This document shows positions 15,708-25,184 of a stretch of 25,184 nucleotides of DNA, piece after piece. Source of the stretch: CAZBWP01 sp964630265 (GTDB lineage: Bacteria > Pseudomonadota > Alphaproteobacteria > Rhodospirillales > Defluviicoccaceae); assembly GCA_964630265.1 (NCBI GenBank), contig CAZVRW010000050.1, forward strand, positions 1 through 25,184. The letters are read 5' to 3'. Each line of letters begins with the position of its first letter. The first letter of the stretch is position 1. Position numbers and translations under genes: made by a program. The notes beneath the pieces are model-generated. The model saw nothing but the letters and a program-made list of their open reading frames with translations. It was not told where the DNA came from and made no database searches.

Positions 15708-17196
15708 CGCCTCAGGGGATGCCGCACTGCTCCACGTCGACGAAATGTACCAAGCTGACCGCGCGGCGATGGCTGCGGGCATTCCCGGCCTCGACCTTAT
15801 GGAAGCCGCCGGAACGGCGATCGTGCGGGAGATCCGGCGGCGCTGGCGGCCGCGCCCAACCGTCGTGCTTGCAGGTCCGGGCAACAATGGTGGCGACGGC
15901 TTTGTCGTCGCCCGCCTTCTGGCCGAACGCGGCTGGCCGATCCGTGTGGGCCTGCTAGGGTCGACGGAGCGTCTTGGCGGGGACGCCGCCGTCAACGCCC
16001 GGCGCTGGCTCGATGGTCCGGGCGCTGCCATTCTGCCCTTGACAGCGGACCTGATCGATGGATCACCGCTCATCGTCGATGCGCTTTTCGGGGCAGGACT
16101 GGCGCGACCGATCGAGGGAATTGCGGCGATGATGGTCGCCGCGATCAACGCGCGCGACATCGACTGTGTGGGCGTCGACGTGCCGAGTGGCGTCGCTGGT
16201 GATACCGGCGAGGTTTGCGGCTCGGCCCCGCGCTGCCGACTGACCGTCACCTTCTTCCGCGCCAAACCGGGGCACTGGTTGCTGCCCGGTCGCGACCTCC
16301 GAGGCGACCTCGTCGTTGCCGACATTGGCATCCCGGACGGGGTTCTCAGCAACGTCGCGCCCCGCTTGACGCTGACTGACCCCGTGATGTGGCGCGACCG
16401 GTTTCCTTGGCCATCGGCGGCCCACAACAAGTACGCCCGCGGCCATGCCGTCATCTCCGGTGGGCCGATGACCGGCGCCAGCCGCTTGGCCGCGGAAGCG
16501 GCGCGTCGCATCGGGGCCGGTCTGGCCACGGTGGCCGCGCGGCCGGAGGATGCGGCGATCTATGCAAGCGGTCCGCCCGGCACGATCGTCACGACTGTCG
16601 AGGACGACGATGCTTTTGCCGCCTACTTGGCCGATCCGCGTCGTAATGCTGTGCTGATCGGACCGGGCGCCGGCGTGACGCCGTCGACCCGGACGCGGAC
16701 CCTTGCCGCCTTGGAATTGCGAAAGAGCTGCGTTCTCGATGCCGACGCGCTGACGGTATTCCACCAGCATCCGGAAACCTTGTTCGCGGCGCTCGACGAG
16801 CGGTGCGTGCTGACCCCGCACGACGGCGAGTTCGCCCGGCTGTTCGACGCCGCCCCAGACAAGCTGGCCCGGACCCGCGCCGCCGCCGGCGCAAGTGGCG
16901 CCGTGGTCCTACTCAAGGGCTTCGACACGGTGATCGCGGCGCCGGACGGGCGGGCGGCGATCAACGGGACTGCGCCGCCGGAGCTGGCGACCGGCGGGAC
17001 GGGAGATGTCCTGGCCGGGATGCTTCTCGGCCTGCTTGCGCAAGGCATGCCGACCTTCGAGGCTGCCTGCGCCGCCGCTTGGCTTCATGGAACGGCTGCC
17101 ACGACCGTTGGCCCGGGTCTCATCGCCGAGGACGTCGTCGCAGCGCTGCCCGGCGTTCTGGCAGCGCTGCGACGTCAAACTGGTGGTGGGAATTGA
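15697..17196 (+). CDS. nnr: Bifunctional NAD(P)H-hydrate epimerase / ADP-dependent dehydratase
   Basis: Repairs damaged NAD(P)H: the N-terminal YjeF domain interconverts R and S hydrates and the C-terminal kinase-like domain dehydrates the S form using ADP. The 499-residue length is typical of the fused bacterial enzyme. The epimerase half (about 1-215) shows GPGNNGGDGFV at residues 60-70 and VDALFGAGL. The dehydratase half (about 230-499) shows HNKYARGHAVISGG, IGPGAG, LTPHDGEFARLF and the nucleotide motif GGTGDVLAG near the C-terminus. The ATG at 15697 overlaps the PPSR stop region by 11 bases; a GTG at 15688 is possible. Close coupling with the regulator of the PEP/pyruvate node suggests co-transcription. 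It is a soluble enzyme. Confidence 0.94.
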   Translation: MPSDASGDAALLHVDEMYQADRAAMAAGIPGLDLMEAAGTAIVREIRRRWRPRPTVVLAGPGNNGGDGFVVARLLAERGWPIRVGLLGSTERLGGDAAVNARRWLDGPGAAILPLTADLIDGSPLIVDALFGAGLARPIEGIAAMMVAAINARDIDCVGVDVPSGVAGDTGEVCGSAPRCRLTVTFFRAKPGHWLLPGRDLRGDLVVADIGIPDGVLSNVAPRLTLTDPVMWRDRFPWPSAAHNKYARGHAVISGGPMTGASRLAAEAARRIGAGLATVAARPEDAAIYASGPPGTIVTTVEDDDAFAAYLADPRRNAVLIGPGAGVTPSTRTRTLAALELRKSCVLDADALTVFHQHPETLFAALDERCVLTPHDGEFARLFDAAPDKLARTRAAAGASGAVVLLKGFDTVIAAPDGRAAINGTAPPELATGGTGDVLAGMLLGLLAQGMPTFEAACAAAWLHGTAATTVGPGLIAEDVVAALPGVLAALRRQTGGGN

Positions 17197-17220
17197 CAGG
17201 CGCAGGCGAGTGGCTAGATT
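17193..17220 (+). promoter_or_regulatory. Promoter of tRNA-Leu, overlapping the nnr stop codon
   Basis: TTGACA (17193-17198, exact consensus) is followed after 16 bases by TAGATT (17215-17220; four of six). The -35 box contains the nnr TGA stop codon at 17194-17196. The predicted transcription start is near 17227, about 24 bases before the tRNA, a sensible leader length. Confidence 0.66.
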
Positions 17221-17250
17221 AACCGGCCTGTTGGTAGTTCTACTACGTAT

Positions 17251-17335
17251 GCGGGCGTGGTGGAACTGGTAGACACGCAGGTTTTAGGTACCTGTGACGC
17301 AAGTCGTGGGGGTTCGAATCCCTTCGCCCGCACCA
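17251..17335 (+). tRNA. tRNA-Leu (anticodon UAG)
   Basis: An 85-base tRNA with the CCA end encoded (17333-17335). The acceptor stem GCGGGCG (17251-17257) pairs with CGCCCGC (17325-17331). The anticodon arm is CAGGT-TTTAGGT-ACCTG, giving anticodon TAG, which reads CUN leucine codons, mainly CUA. A long variable arm of the leucine class lies between the anticodon and T arms, and GGTTCGAATCC is the T loop. Confidence 0.96.
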
Positions 17336-17387
17336 GACGCCGCCCAGCCGAGGACCGGCTCCAGTCCGCCCTCGCTGACCATCGAGC

Positions 17388-17406
17388 CAGCGGCCCGCGG
17401 CCGCTG
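17388..17406. other. Perfect 8-bp hairpin between tRNA-Leu and tig
   Basis: CAGCGGCC (17388-17395) and GGCCGCTG (17399-17406) pair perfectly around a CGC loop. It sits 52 bases past the tRNA and 35 before the trigger factor start. With no T run it could be a tRNA transcript end, a processing element, or part of the tig leader. Confidence 0.45.
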
Positions 17407-17441
17407 CAACGAGGCTATACGCCGCCGCCGGTAGAGAGATT

Positions 17442-18911
17442 ATGCAGGTCACCGAAACGAGGTCCGAAGGGCTCATTAGAGAGTTCAAGATTGCGGTTCC
17501 GGCCGCCGACATTCAGCAGAAAACCGATGGCCGGCTGCAGGAGCTGGCGCGAACGGCCAAGCTGCCGGGATTCCGACCGGGGAAGGTGCCGGTGGCGCTT
17601 CTCCGTAAGCGCTTCGGTGTCGCCGTACGCGGCGAAGCGCTGGAGCAGATGGTGAAGGATGCCACTGGGACGGTGTTGTCGGAGCGTGGTCTCCGCGCCA
17701 CCGGCCAGCCGAAGATCGAGGTCACGTCGACCGAGCCGGACGGGGACTTCGAATACACCCTTGCCGTCGAACTGCTGCCGGATGTGACCCCGCCGGACTA
17801 TGCTGCGATCACCTTGGAACGGCTGGTCGTCGAACCGGAGGAGGCGACCATCGACTCGACCGTGCAGGATCTCGCCGCGCGGGAGCGATCGCCGCAGCCG
17901 CTGTCCGAGCCACGTCCCACCCGCACCGGCGACGTCCTCATCATCGATTTCGTGGGGCGTATTGAAGGCGAGGAGTTTCCCGGCGGCAAGGCCGAGGGCT
18001 ATGAACTGGAACTTGGCTCCGGATCTTTCATTCCCGGCTTTGAGGATCAGTTGGTCGGGATGGAAATGGGCGAAACCCGGCATGTTACCGTCTCGTTCCC
18101 GACCGATTACGGCGCTGAGAACCTCGCCGGCAAGGCGGCGGACTTCGAGGTCACCATCCACGACATCAAGGAGATGGGAGCGGCCGTTGTCGACGACGCG
18201 CTGGCCAAACGGTTCGGTAAGGAAACCGTGGCAGAGTTGCGGAATGAGGTGGTCGAGGCCCAACGCCGGGAACTCCGTGCCATGTCGCGCATGGTGCTCA
18301 AGCGCTCGCTGCTCGATCGACTCGCGGAGATGTATGATTTCGAGTTGCCGGCATCGATGGTTGATGCCGAGTACCGCTCCATCGTCAACCAAGTCGTCGA
18401 CGAAAGGCGGACAGCGGCAGAGACCGATGCCGAGTCGACGGGAAGCGATCACGATCACGACCACCACCAAGATCACGAACATCATCACGATGACCATGAC
18501 CACGATCATGCCCATGATCATGACGCCGACGAGACTTTGCTGAGTGATGCGGAGCAGGCGGAATATCGGGGGTTGGCCGAACGCCGCGTGCGCCTCGGCC
18601 TCGTGCTGGCCGAGGTGGGGCGTGCCAACAACCTGCAGATCACCCCGGATGAGTTGAAGCGCGCCCTCTATCTCCAGGCCAGCCGGGTTCCCGGTCGGGA
18701 GCGTGAGATGTTGGCGCTATATGAGCAATTCCCGCAGGCGGCGGAGGCCGTCGCCGGATCGTTGCTCGAGGACAAGGTGGTTGATTTTATCCTGGAAATG
18801 GCAACGGTCTCCGAACGGACCGTCAACATCGACGAGTTGCGCGCCGCGCTGCAGGACAGTGCGGAGGACGCGACGTCGACCGATGGCCTTGACGAGCAGA
18901 AGTCGGCGTGA
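17442..18911 (+). CDS. tig: Trigger factor with His/Asp-rich insertion
   Basis: Ribosome-bound chaperone and peptidyl-prolyl isomerase for nascent chains. The 489 residues exceed the roughly 430 of the E. coli protein. The ribosome-docking signature GFRPGKVP lies at residues 43-50 in the N-terminal domain; the FKBP-like domain covers about 165-250 (GDVLIIDFVGRIEGEEF, GSGSFIPGFEDQL). The C-terminal chaperone domain is interrupted at residues 336-361 by a low-complexity segment holding 13 His and 10 Asp in 26 residues, flanked by ordinary sequence (NQVVDERRTA before, LLSDAEQAEYRG after). The insert stays in frame and accounts for much of the extra length. Such a segment could bind Ni, Zn or Cu, but this is inference. 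It is first in the tig-clpP-clpX-lon-hupB island. Confidence 0.96.
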   Translation: MQVTETRSEGLIREFKIAVPAADIQQKTDGRLQELARTAKLPGFRPGKVPVALLRKRFGVAVRGEALEQMVKDATGTVLSERGLRATGQPKIEVTSTEPDGDFEYTLAVELLPDVTPPDYAAITLERLVVEPEEATIDSTVQDLAARERSPQPLSEPRPTRTGDVLIIDFVGRIEGEEFPGGKAEGYELELGSGSFIPGFEDQLVGMEMGETRHVTVSFPTDYGAENLAGKAADFEVTIHDIKEMGAAVVDDALAKRFGKETVAELRNEVVEAQRRELRAMSRMVLKRSLLDRLAEMYDFELPASMVDAEYRSIVNQVVDERRTAAETDAESTGSDHDHDHHQDHEHHHDDHDHDHAHDHDADETLLSDAEQAEYRGLAERRVRLGLVLAEVGRANNLQITPDELKRALYLQASRVPGREREMLALYEQFPQAAEAVAGSLLEDKVVDFILEMATVSERTVNIDELRAALQDSAEDATSTDGLDEQKSA

Positions 18912-19021
18912 GGTCTGCCGGCCGACGGTTTTGAACACGAGAGGGGTGCGCGGCCCCGGTTCCGCATCCTATCTTAGGTGCAGTCGGGAGCCGCCGACGC
19001 CCGTTAGGAGACTTAGCCCCC

Positions 19022-19672
19022 ATGTCCCGATATGACGCGCCGATCATGAACAACTTGGTGCCGATGGTGGTCGAAACCACCTCCCGCGGGGAACGCGCCT
19101 ACGACATTTTCTCTCGCTTGTTGAAGGAGCGAATCATTTTCCTGACGGGCGGTGTTAATGACGCGGTGGCCAGTTTGGTATGTGCGCAGTTGCTGTTTTT
19201 GGAGTCGGAGAATCCGAACAAGGACATCGCATTCTACATCAATTCGCCGGGAGGTCTCGTGACATCCGGCCTCGCCATTTATGACACCATGCAATACATC
19301 CGTCCCGACGTCTCAACGGTCTGCATCGGTCAGGCGGCATCCATGGGGTCGCTGCTCCTCGCGGCGGGCGCTCAGGGCAAGCGGTACGCGCTGCCGAATG
19401 CGCGAATTATGGTCCATCAGCCGTCCGGCGGTGCCCAGGGGCAGGCGACGGACATTGAGATTCAGGCGCGCGAGATTCTGGCGCTGAAGGCTCGGCTCAA
19501 CGAGATCTATGTCTCGCATACCGGCCAATCGCTTGACGTCATCGAACGGTCGCTGGAACGTGACCGGTTCATGACACCACACGAAGCGCAGGACTTCGGC
19601 ATCGTCGACGAAGTCGTGGTCCGCCGGCCGAAGGCCGATGGCGACACGAGCGCATCCGGGAAGTCATCCTGA
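19022..19672 (+). CDS. clpP: ATP-dependent Clp protease proteolytic subunit
   Basis: Serine protease that forms the tetradecameric chamber served by ClpX and ClpA. It has 216 residues. The catalytic triad is Ser107 (GQAASMGS), His132 (MVHQPSGG) and Asp181, with the usual ten-residue offset from E. coli numbering. The INSPGG oxyanion-region motif is present. The N-terminus is short, and MVVETTSRGERAYDIFSRLL is the standard processed start. The ATG has TAGGAG eleven bases upstream. It lies 110 bases after tig and 124 before clpX, so each may also have its own promoter. The C-terminal tail (RRPKADGDTSASGKSS) is a short polar extension. Confidence 0.97.
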   Translation: MSRYDAPIMNNLVPMVVETTSRGERAYDIFSRLLKERIIFLTGGVNDAVASLVCAQLLFLESENPNKDIAFYINSPGGLVTSGLAIYDTMQYIRPDVSTVCIGQAASMGSLLLAAGAQGKRYALPNARIMVHQPSGGAQGQATDIEIQAREILALKARLNEIYVSHTGQSLDVIERSLERDRFMTPHEAQDFGIVDEVVVRRPKADGDTSASGKSS

Positions 19673-19796
19673 CGAGGGCCTTTTTTGGCGGACAGCGGGC
19701 GTGGCGGCCCCAGCAAACGCGACCGCGGACTTTTTGGGATTGTCGGACTTGGTTGCGAATGACTAACATGGAGAGCGTGGCGCGAAGGATGGTTTT

Positions 19797-21062
<1,266 letters not shown>

Positions 21063-21109
21063 TCGCGAGTCCGTCGCGTTTCGGACGGGGCCTGCCGCCG
21101 CCCTTGACC

Positions 21110-21127
21110 GGACCGTTACAGCGGTCC
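21110..21127. other. Inverted repeat between clpX and lon
   Basis: GGACCG (21110-21115) and CGGTCC (21122-21127) form a perfect 6-bp stem with a TTACAG loop, 47 bases past the clpX stop and 69 bases before the lon start. No T run follows. It could be a weak terminator, a leader hairpin of lon, or a protein-binding dyad. Confidence 0.4.
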
Positions 21128-21196
21128 ACCTCTTGCACAGCGGAGGCCGATCTGCGGTCGTCCGCGCCATGACTCCCAACGAAAGGCCGCTGGATC

Positions 21197-23608
21197 GTGA
21201 CCAAGCGCACCGTCATTTATCCGATTCTTCCGCTGCGTGACATCGTCGTCTTCCCGCACATGATCGTTCCGCTGTTTGTCGGACGCGAGAAGTCTGTGCG
21301 GGCGCTGGAAGACGTCATGAAGGACGAAAAGCAGATCCTCCTCGTTGCGCAAAAGAACGCGGCCCAGGACGAGCCATCGCTCGACGAGATCTATCGAGTC
21401 GGTACCGTGTCGACCGTGCTGCAGCTTCTCAAGCTCCCCGACGGGACGGTGAAGGTGCTCGTCGAAGGCGGGCAGCGGGCCCGCATCTCAGGCTTTACCG
21501 ATCGCGAGGCGTTCTTCGAGGCGGAGGCTGAGTTCATCGATGAGAACATCGGTGATCAGCAGGAAGTGGAGGCGCTCGGTCGTTCGGTGATCGGCCAATT
21601 CGAGCAGTACATCAAGCTTAATCGCAAGATCCCGCCCGAGGTCCTCGTCTCCGTGAACCAGATCGAGGACTCGAGCAAACTTGCGGATACGGTGGCATCT
21701 CATCTCGCTCTGAAGATTGCGGAAAAGCAGGAACTGCTGGAGATCGAAACCGTTGCAGACCGACTGGAGCGCGTCTATCAGCATATGGAGTCGGAAATCG
21801 GCGTACTGCAGGTGGAGAAGCGCATCCGTAGCCGGGTCAAGCGGCAGATGGAGAAGACGCAGCGCGAGTATTACCTCAATGAACAGTTGAAAGCCATCCA
21901 GAAGGAATTGGGTGAAGGTGAAGATGGCCGTGACGAACTCGCCGAAATGGAAGAACGGATCGCCAAGACGGCGTTGAGCAAGGAGGCGCGAGAGAAGAGC
22001 GTCGCCGAACTAAAGAAGCTGCGGTCGATGAGTCCGATGTCGGCGGAAGCGACGGTCGTCCGCAACTATCTCGATTGGATGTTGTCGATTCCATGGAAAA
22101 AGCGGAGCCGGGTCAAAAAGGATATAAAGCTCGCCAAGGCCATCCTCGACGACGACCACTATGGTCTGGACAAGGTCAAGGAGCGGATTCTCGAGTTCCT
22201 TGCGGTTCAGCAGCGAACCAAGAAACTGAAGGGGCCGATTCTGTGCCTCGTCGGCCCGCCGGGGGTTGGCAAGACCTCCTTGGGCCGTTCGATCGCACGG
22301 GCCACGGGCCGCAACTTCGTCCGCATTTCCCTCGGCGGCGTGCGGGACGAGGCGGAAATTCGCGGCCATCGGCGGACCTACATTGGCTCGATGCCCGGCA
22401 AGATTATCCAGGGAATGAAGAAAGCAAAGGTCTCGAACCCGCTCTTCCTGCTCGATGAAGTCGACAAGATGGGGCACGACTGGCGTGGTGACCCGTCGTC
22501 TGCGCTGTTGGAGGTTCTGGATCCCGAGCAGAATGTCAACTTCAACGACCACTACATGGAAATCGACTACGATCTCTCCGACGTGCTGTTCCTGACGACA
22601 GCCAATACATTGAACATGGCGCCACCTCTGCTCGACCGTATGGAGATCATCCGCCTGTCCGGTTACACAGAAGATGAAAAGGTTGAAATCGCCAAGCGCC
22701 ACTTGATTCCGAAACAGGTCAAGGCTCACGGGCTGCGACTGAAGGAGTGGTCGATCTCGGAAACGGCCCTGCGCGACCTCATCCGTTATTATACGCGGGA
22801 GGCGGGGGTGCGTAACCTTGAGCGCGAACTCGCCAACCTGACGCGCAAGGCGGTCAAGGACATCATGATCGGCAAGCAGGAAGCGGTTAACCTGGATCGT
22901 CGAAACCTCGCCAAGTACGCGGGGGTGCGGCGCTACCGCTTCGGTGAGGCCGAGAAAGAGGACTTGATTGGCGTTAGCACGGGACTTGCCTGGACCGAGG
23001 TCGGCGGTGAGCTGCTGTCGATTGAGTCGGTGACGGTTCCCGGGAAAGGCCGAATCACCATCACTGGCAAGCTCGGCGACGTCATGCAGGAGTCCATCCA
23101 GGCGGCGAAATCTTACGTGCAGGCGCGGGCAGCCACTTTCGGCGTGGCGCCGACGGTGTTCGCCCGGCGCGACATTCACGTGCACGTGCCGGAGGGGGCC
23201 ACGCCGAAGGACGGCCCTTCTGCCGGCGTTGCCGTTGTTATCTCGATCGTCTCTGTCCTGACCGGCATTCCGATCCGCAAGGATGTCGCGATGACAGGGG
23301 AGATCACCTTGCGCGGTCGCGTGCTGGCGATCGGTGGGCTCAAGGAAAAGCTGCTGGCGGCGCACCGGGGCGGGCTTCGTAAGGTTCTGATTCCACTGGA
23401 TAATGAGCGCGAGCTGTCGGAAATCCCCGACAACATCAAGAAGAGCCTGGAGATCATTCCGGTCGCGACCGTCGACGAAGCCGTCAAGGTGGCGCTTAGC
23501 GTCGAGCCCACACCAATCGAGTGGGATGAAGACTCGGAAATGGCGGCGGCTGCATTGCCCAGCGCGCGCAACGAGGAAGATGACCTGGGGGGTGTGATCA
23601 CGCACTGA
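21197..23608 (+). CDS. lon: Lon protease (LonA)
   Basis: ATP-dependent AAA+ serine protease that removes misfolded and short-lived regulatory proteins. It has 803 residues. In order: the N-terminal LON substrate domain (ILPLRDIVVFPHMIVPLFVGR), a coiled-coil helical region around residues 200-300 rich in Lys and Glu, Walker A GPPGVGKT at 353-360, Walker B LFLLDEVDKM, and the protease domain with catalytic Ser675 (KDGPSAG) and Lys718 (GGLKEKLLAA), the Lon Ser-Lys dyad spaced as in E. coli. The start is GTG with GAAAGG ten bases upstream. The C-terminus is an acidic tail. Heat-shock control is common for lon; no convincing heat-shock promoter was found upstream. Confidence 0.98.
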   Translation: MTKRTVIYPILPLRDIVVFPHMIVPLFVGREKSVRALEDVMKDEKQILLVAQKNAAQDEPSLDEIYRVGTVSTVLQLLKLPDGTVKVLVEGGQRARISGFTDREAFFEAEAEFIDENIGDQQEVEALGRSVIGQFEQYIKLNRKIPPEVLVSVNQIEDSSKLADTVASHLALKIAEKQELLEIETVADRLERVYQHMESEIGVLQVEKRIRSRVKRQMEKTQREYYLNEQLKAIQKELGEGEDGRDELAEMEERIAKTALSKEAREKSVAELKKLRSMSPMSAEATVVRNYLDWMLSIPWKKRSRVKKDIKLAKAILDDDHYGLDKVKERILEFLAVQQRTKKLKGPILCLVGPPGVGKTSLGRSIARATGRNFVRISLGGVRDEAEIRGHRRTYIGSMPGKIIQGMKKAKVSNPLFLLDEVDKMGHDWRGDPSSALLEVLDPEQNVNFNDHYMEIDYDLSDVLFLTTANTLNMAPPLLDRMEIIRLSGYTEDEKVEIAKRHLIPKQVKAHGLRLKEWSISETALRDLIRYYTREAGVRNLERELANLTRKAVKDIMIGKQEAVNLDRRNLAKYAGVRRYRFGEAEKEDLIGVSTGLAWTEVGGELLSIESVTVPGKGRITITGKLGDVMQESIQAAKSYVQARAATFGVAPTVFARRDIHVHVPEGATPKDGPSAGVAVVISIVSVLTGIPIRKDVAMTGEITLRGRVLAIGGLKEKLLAAHRGGLRKVLIPLDNERELSEIPDNIKKSLEIIPVATVDEAVKVALSVEPTPIEWDEDSEMAAAALPSARNEEDDLGGVITH

Positions 23609-23622
23609 CCAGCTTGCTGCAT

Positions 23623-23663
23623 CCTCCGACGAGCGGCACGGTGCGCCGGCCGCTCTACGGAGG
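23623..23663. terminator. Long imperfect hairpin after lon
   Basis: CCTCCG (23623-23628) pairs with CGGAGG (23658-23663); after a two-base mismatch GAGCGGC (23631-23637) pairs with GCCGCTC (23649-23655), and CGG/CCG closes a TGCG loop beyond a bulged A. It starts 14 bases after the lon stop. The lack of T residues afterwards makes a mixed role likely: partial terminator or transcript stabiliser between lon and hupB. Confidence 0.55.
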
Positions 23664-23753
23664 CCGCGCAAAAGGGTTGCGAATCCTCGATTCTTCAGAA
23701 ACGATCGTTACGCGAACACCTCTCGCATCCCTCCAACGCAGGCAGAGGCTACC

Positions 23754-24026
23754 GTGAACCGCAACGATCTCGCTCTCGATATCGCCACCCGGACGAACAT
23801 GTCCCGCACCGAGGCTACCCGCGCCGTTGACGCGGTGTTTACGTCGATCGCCGACGCTCTCAAGAAGGGCGAGGAAGTCAAGATCGTCGGCTTTGGAACT
23901 TTCGCTGTCACCGAGCGGGCGGCAAGCGAAGGGCGCAATCCAAAGACCGGCGAACCCATTCAGATCCCTGCGTCGAAGGTCCCACGGTTTCGGGCCGGCA
24001 AGGGACTTAAAGAGGCGTTGAACTGA
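23754..24026 (+). CDS. hupB: HU-family nucleoid protein
   Basis: A 90-residue DNA-bending histone-like protein that compacts the chromosome and assists replication, repair and recombination. The signature GFGTFAVTERAASEGRNPKTG holds the beta-arm base; IPASKVPRFRAGKGLKEALN is the conserved end. The start is a GTG at 23754 (NRNDLALDIATRTN follows). It follows lon after 145 bases, in the standard island order. A perfect palindrome AACGATCGTT lies at 23700-23709, and a weak -35-like TTGCGA at 23677, so a separate promoter is likely. The alternative IHF subunit reading is disfavoured by length and location. Confidence 0.95.
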   Translation: MNRNDLALDIATRTNMSRTEATRAVDAVFTSIADALKKGEEVKIVGFGTFAVTERAASEGRNPKTGEPIQIPASKVPRFRAGKGLKEALN

Positions 24027-24035
24027 GGACCGAGT

Positions 24036-24069
24036 CGGCCGACCCGCGAAGCATGTTCCGGGTCGGCCG
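24036..24069. terminator. Strong hairpin after hupB
   Basis: CGGCCGACCCG (24036-24046) pairs perfectly over 11 bp with CGGGTCGGCCG (24059-24069), starting nine bases past the hupB stop. The 12-base loop can partly close through GAA/TTC. A short T-containing stretch (GTCTACGTTC) follows but is no clear U tract. It is best read as the hupB terminator. Confidence 0.7.
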
Positions 24070-24086
24070 GTCTACGTTCACTCTCG

Positions 24087-24160
24087 CCCCACCACTGGGG
24101 TCTCTCCAGCTGCACGCCCGTGCAGCACGGGCCCGAAGGTGGGCGGCGGCGCTACCGCCC
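24087..24160. other. Cluster of further hairpins between hupB and thiC
   Basis: Three structures lie in a row: CCCCA/TGGGG (24087-24100), a switch-like pair in which GCTGCAC/GTGCAGC (24109-24126) and GCCCGTG/CACGGGC (24116-24132) share bases and cannot both form, and GGGCGG/CCGCCC (24141-24160). They lie between the convergent ends of hupB and thiC, so terminator function for one or both genes is the simplest reading. No small ORF was supported here. Confidence 0.45.
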
Positions 24161-24194
24161 AGCTACACCATCAACCGTGAGACGATCAGGCCGC

Positions 24195-25184
<990 letters not shown>

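Noticed and set aside
14844..16529. Long minus-strand frame opposite the PPSR and nnr genes (561 codons)
   Set aside because: It spans two well-recognised genes in antisense and yields low-complexity Arg/Ser/Pro sequence with no motifs.
18968..18977. Heat-shock sigma-like -10 (CCTATCTTAG) before clpP
   Set aside because: The -10 resembles a reported alphaproteobacterial RpoH pattern, but no CTTG box lies 17-18 bases upstream, so it was not listed as a promoter.
24109..24170. tRNA-like or TPP-riboswitch-like element beside thiC
   Set aside because: The minus strand has a D-arm-like TAGCTGGGCGGTAGC, but there is no acceptor stem or T arm, and no TPP core motif. It lies at the 3' end of thiC, not in the leader.

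Overview
The window looks like a GC-rich alphaproteobacterial chromosome, probably from a Rhodospirillales-like lineage; the genus cannot be named from sequence alone. The reasons are an alphaproteobacterial LexA box (GTTC-N7-GTTC) in front of an imuA-imuB-dnaE2 mutagenesis operon, the conserved tig-clpP-clpX-lon-hupB order, a hydrolase/OsmC fusion protein, a class III cyclase of the type common in this class, and a TAXI-type TRAP receptor. No phage, insertion sequence, CRISPR array or plasmid gene was seen, and no gene-free stretch exceeds 300 bases.

Positions 1-8019 hold mixed metabolism and signalling genes: a class III adenylate cyclase cut by the window start (-), an M20 amidohydrolase (+), a glutaryl-CoA dehydrogenase followed by a 57-residue single-pass membrane protein (-), an alpha/beta-hydrolase fused to an OsmC domain (+), a DUF533/TerB-like protein (-), a solitary ParA-type ATPase (-) and a solitary TAXI solute receptor (-). 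Positions 8115-13936 form an SOS mutagenesis operon read leftwards: promoter and LexA box, imuA, imuB, a small FitA-like ribbon-helix-helix gene, then dnaE2. The DNA-binding gene sits inside the operon and overlaps the dnaE2 start by four bases; it is the least expected gene in the window.

Positions 14078-17196 read rightwards: an SDR dehydrogenase, a PPSR-type kinase/pyrophosphorylase and a bifunctional NAD(P)HX repair enzyme. A tRNA-Leu(UAG) follows with a near-consensus promoter overlapping the end of the repair gene. Positions 17442-24026 are the protein-quality-control island: trigger factor, ClpP, ClpX, Lon and HU. The trigger factor carries a 26-residue His/Asp-rich insertion that is not part of the standard family architecture. 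The 3' half of thiC follows on the minus strand, convergent with hupB across a hairpin-rich spacer.

The two functional blocks with clear internal logic are the LexA-controlled translesion synthesis operon and the chaperone/AAA+ protease/nucleoid island. The rest is ordinary single-gene metabolism. No wholly new multi-gene system was found; the best leads are the orphan ribbon-helix-helix gene in the mutasome operon and the His-rich trigger factor insertion.
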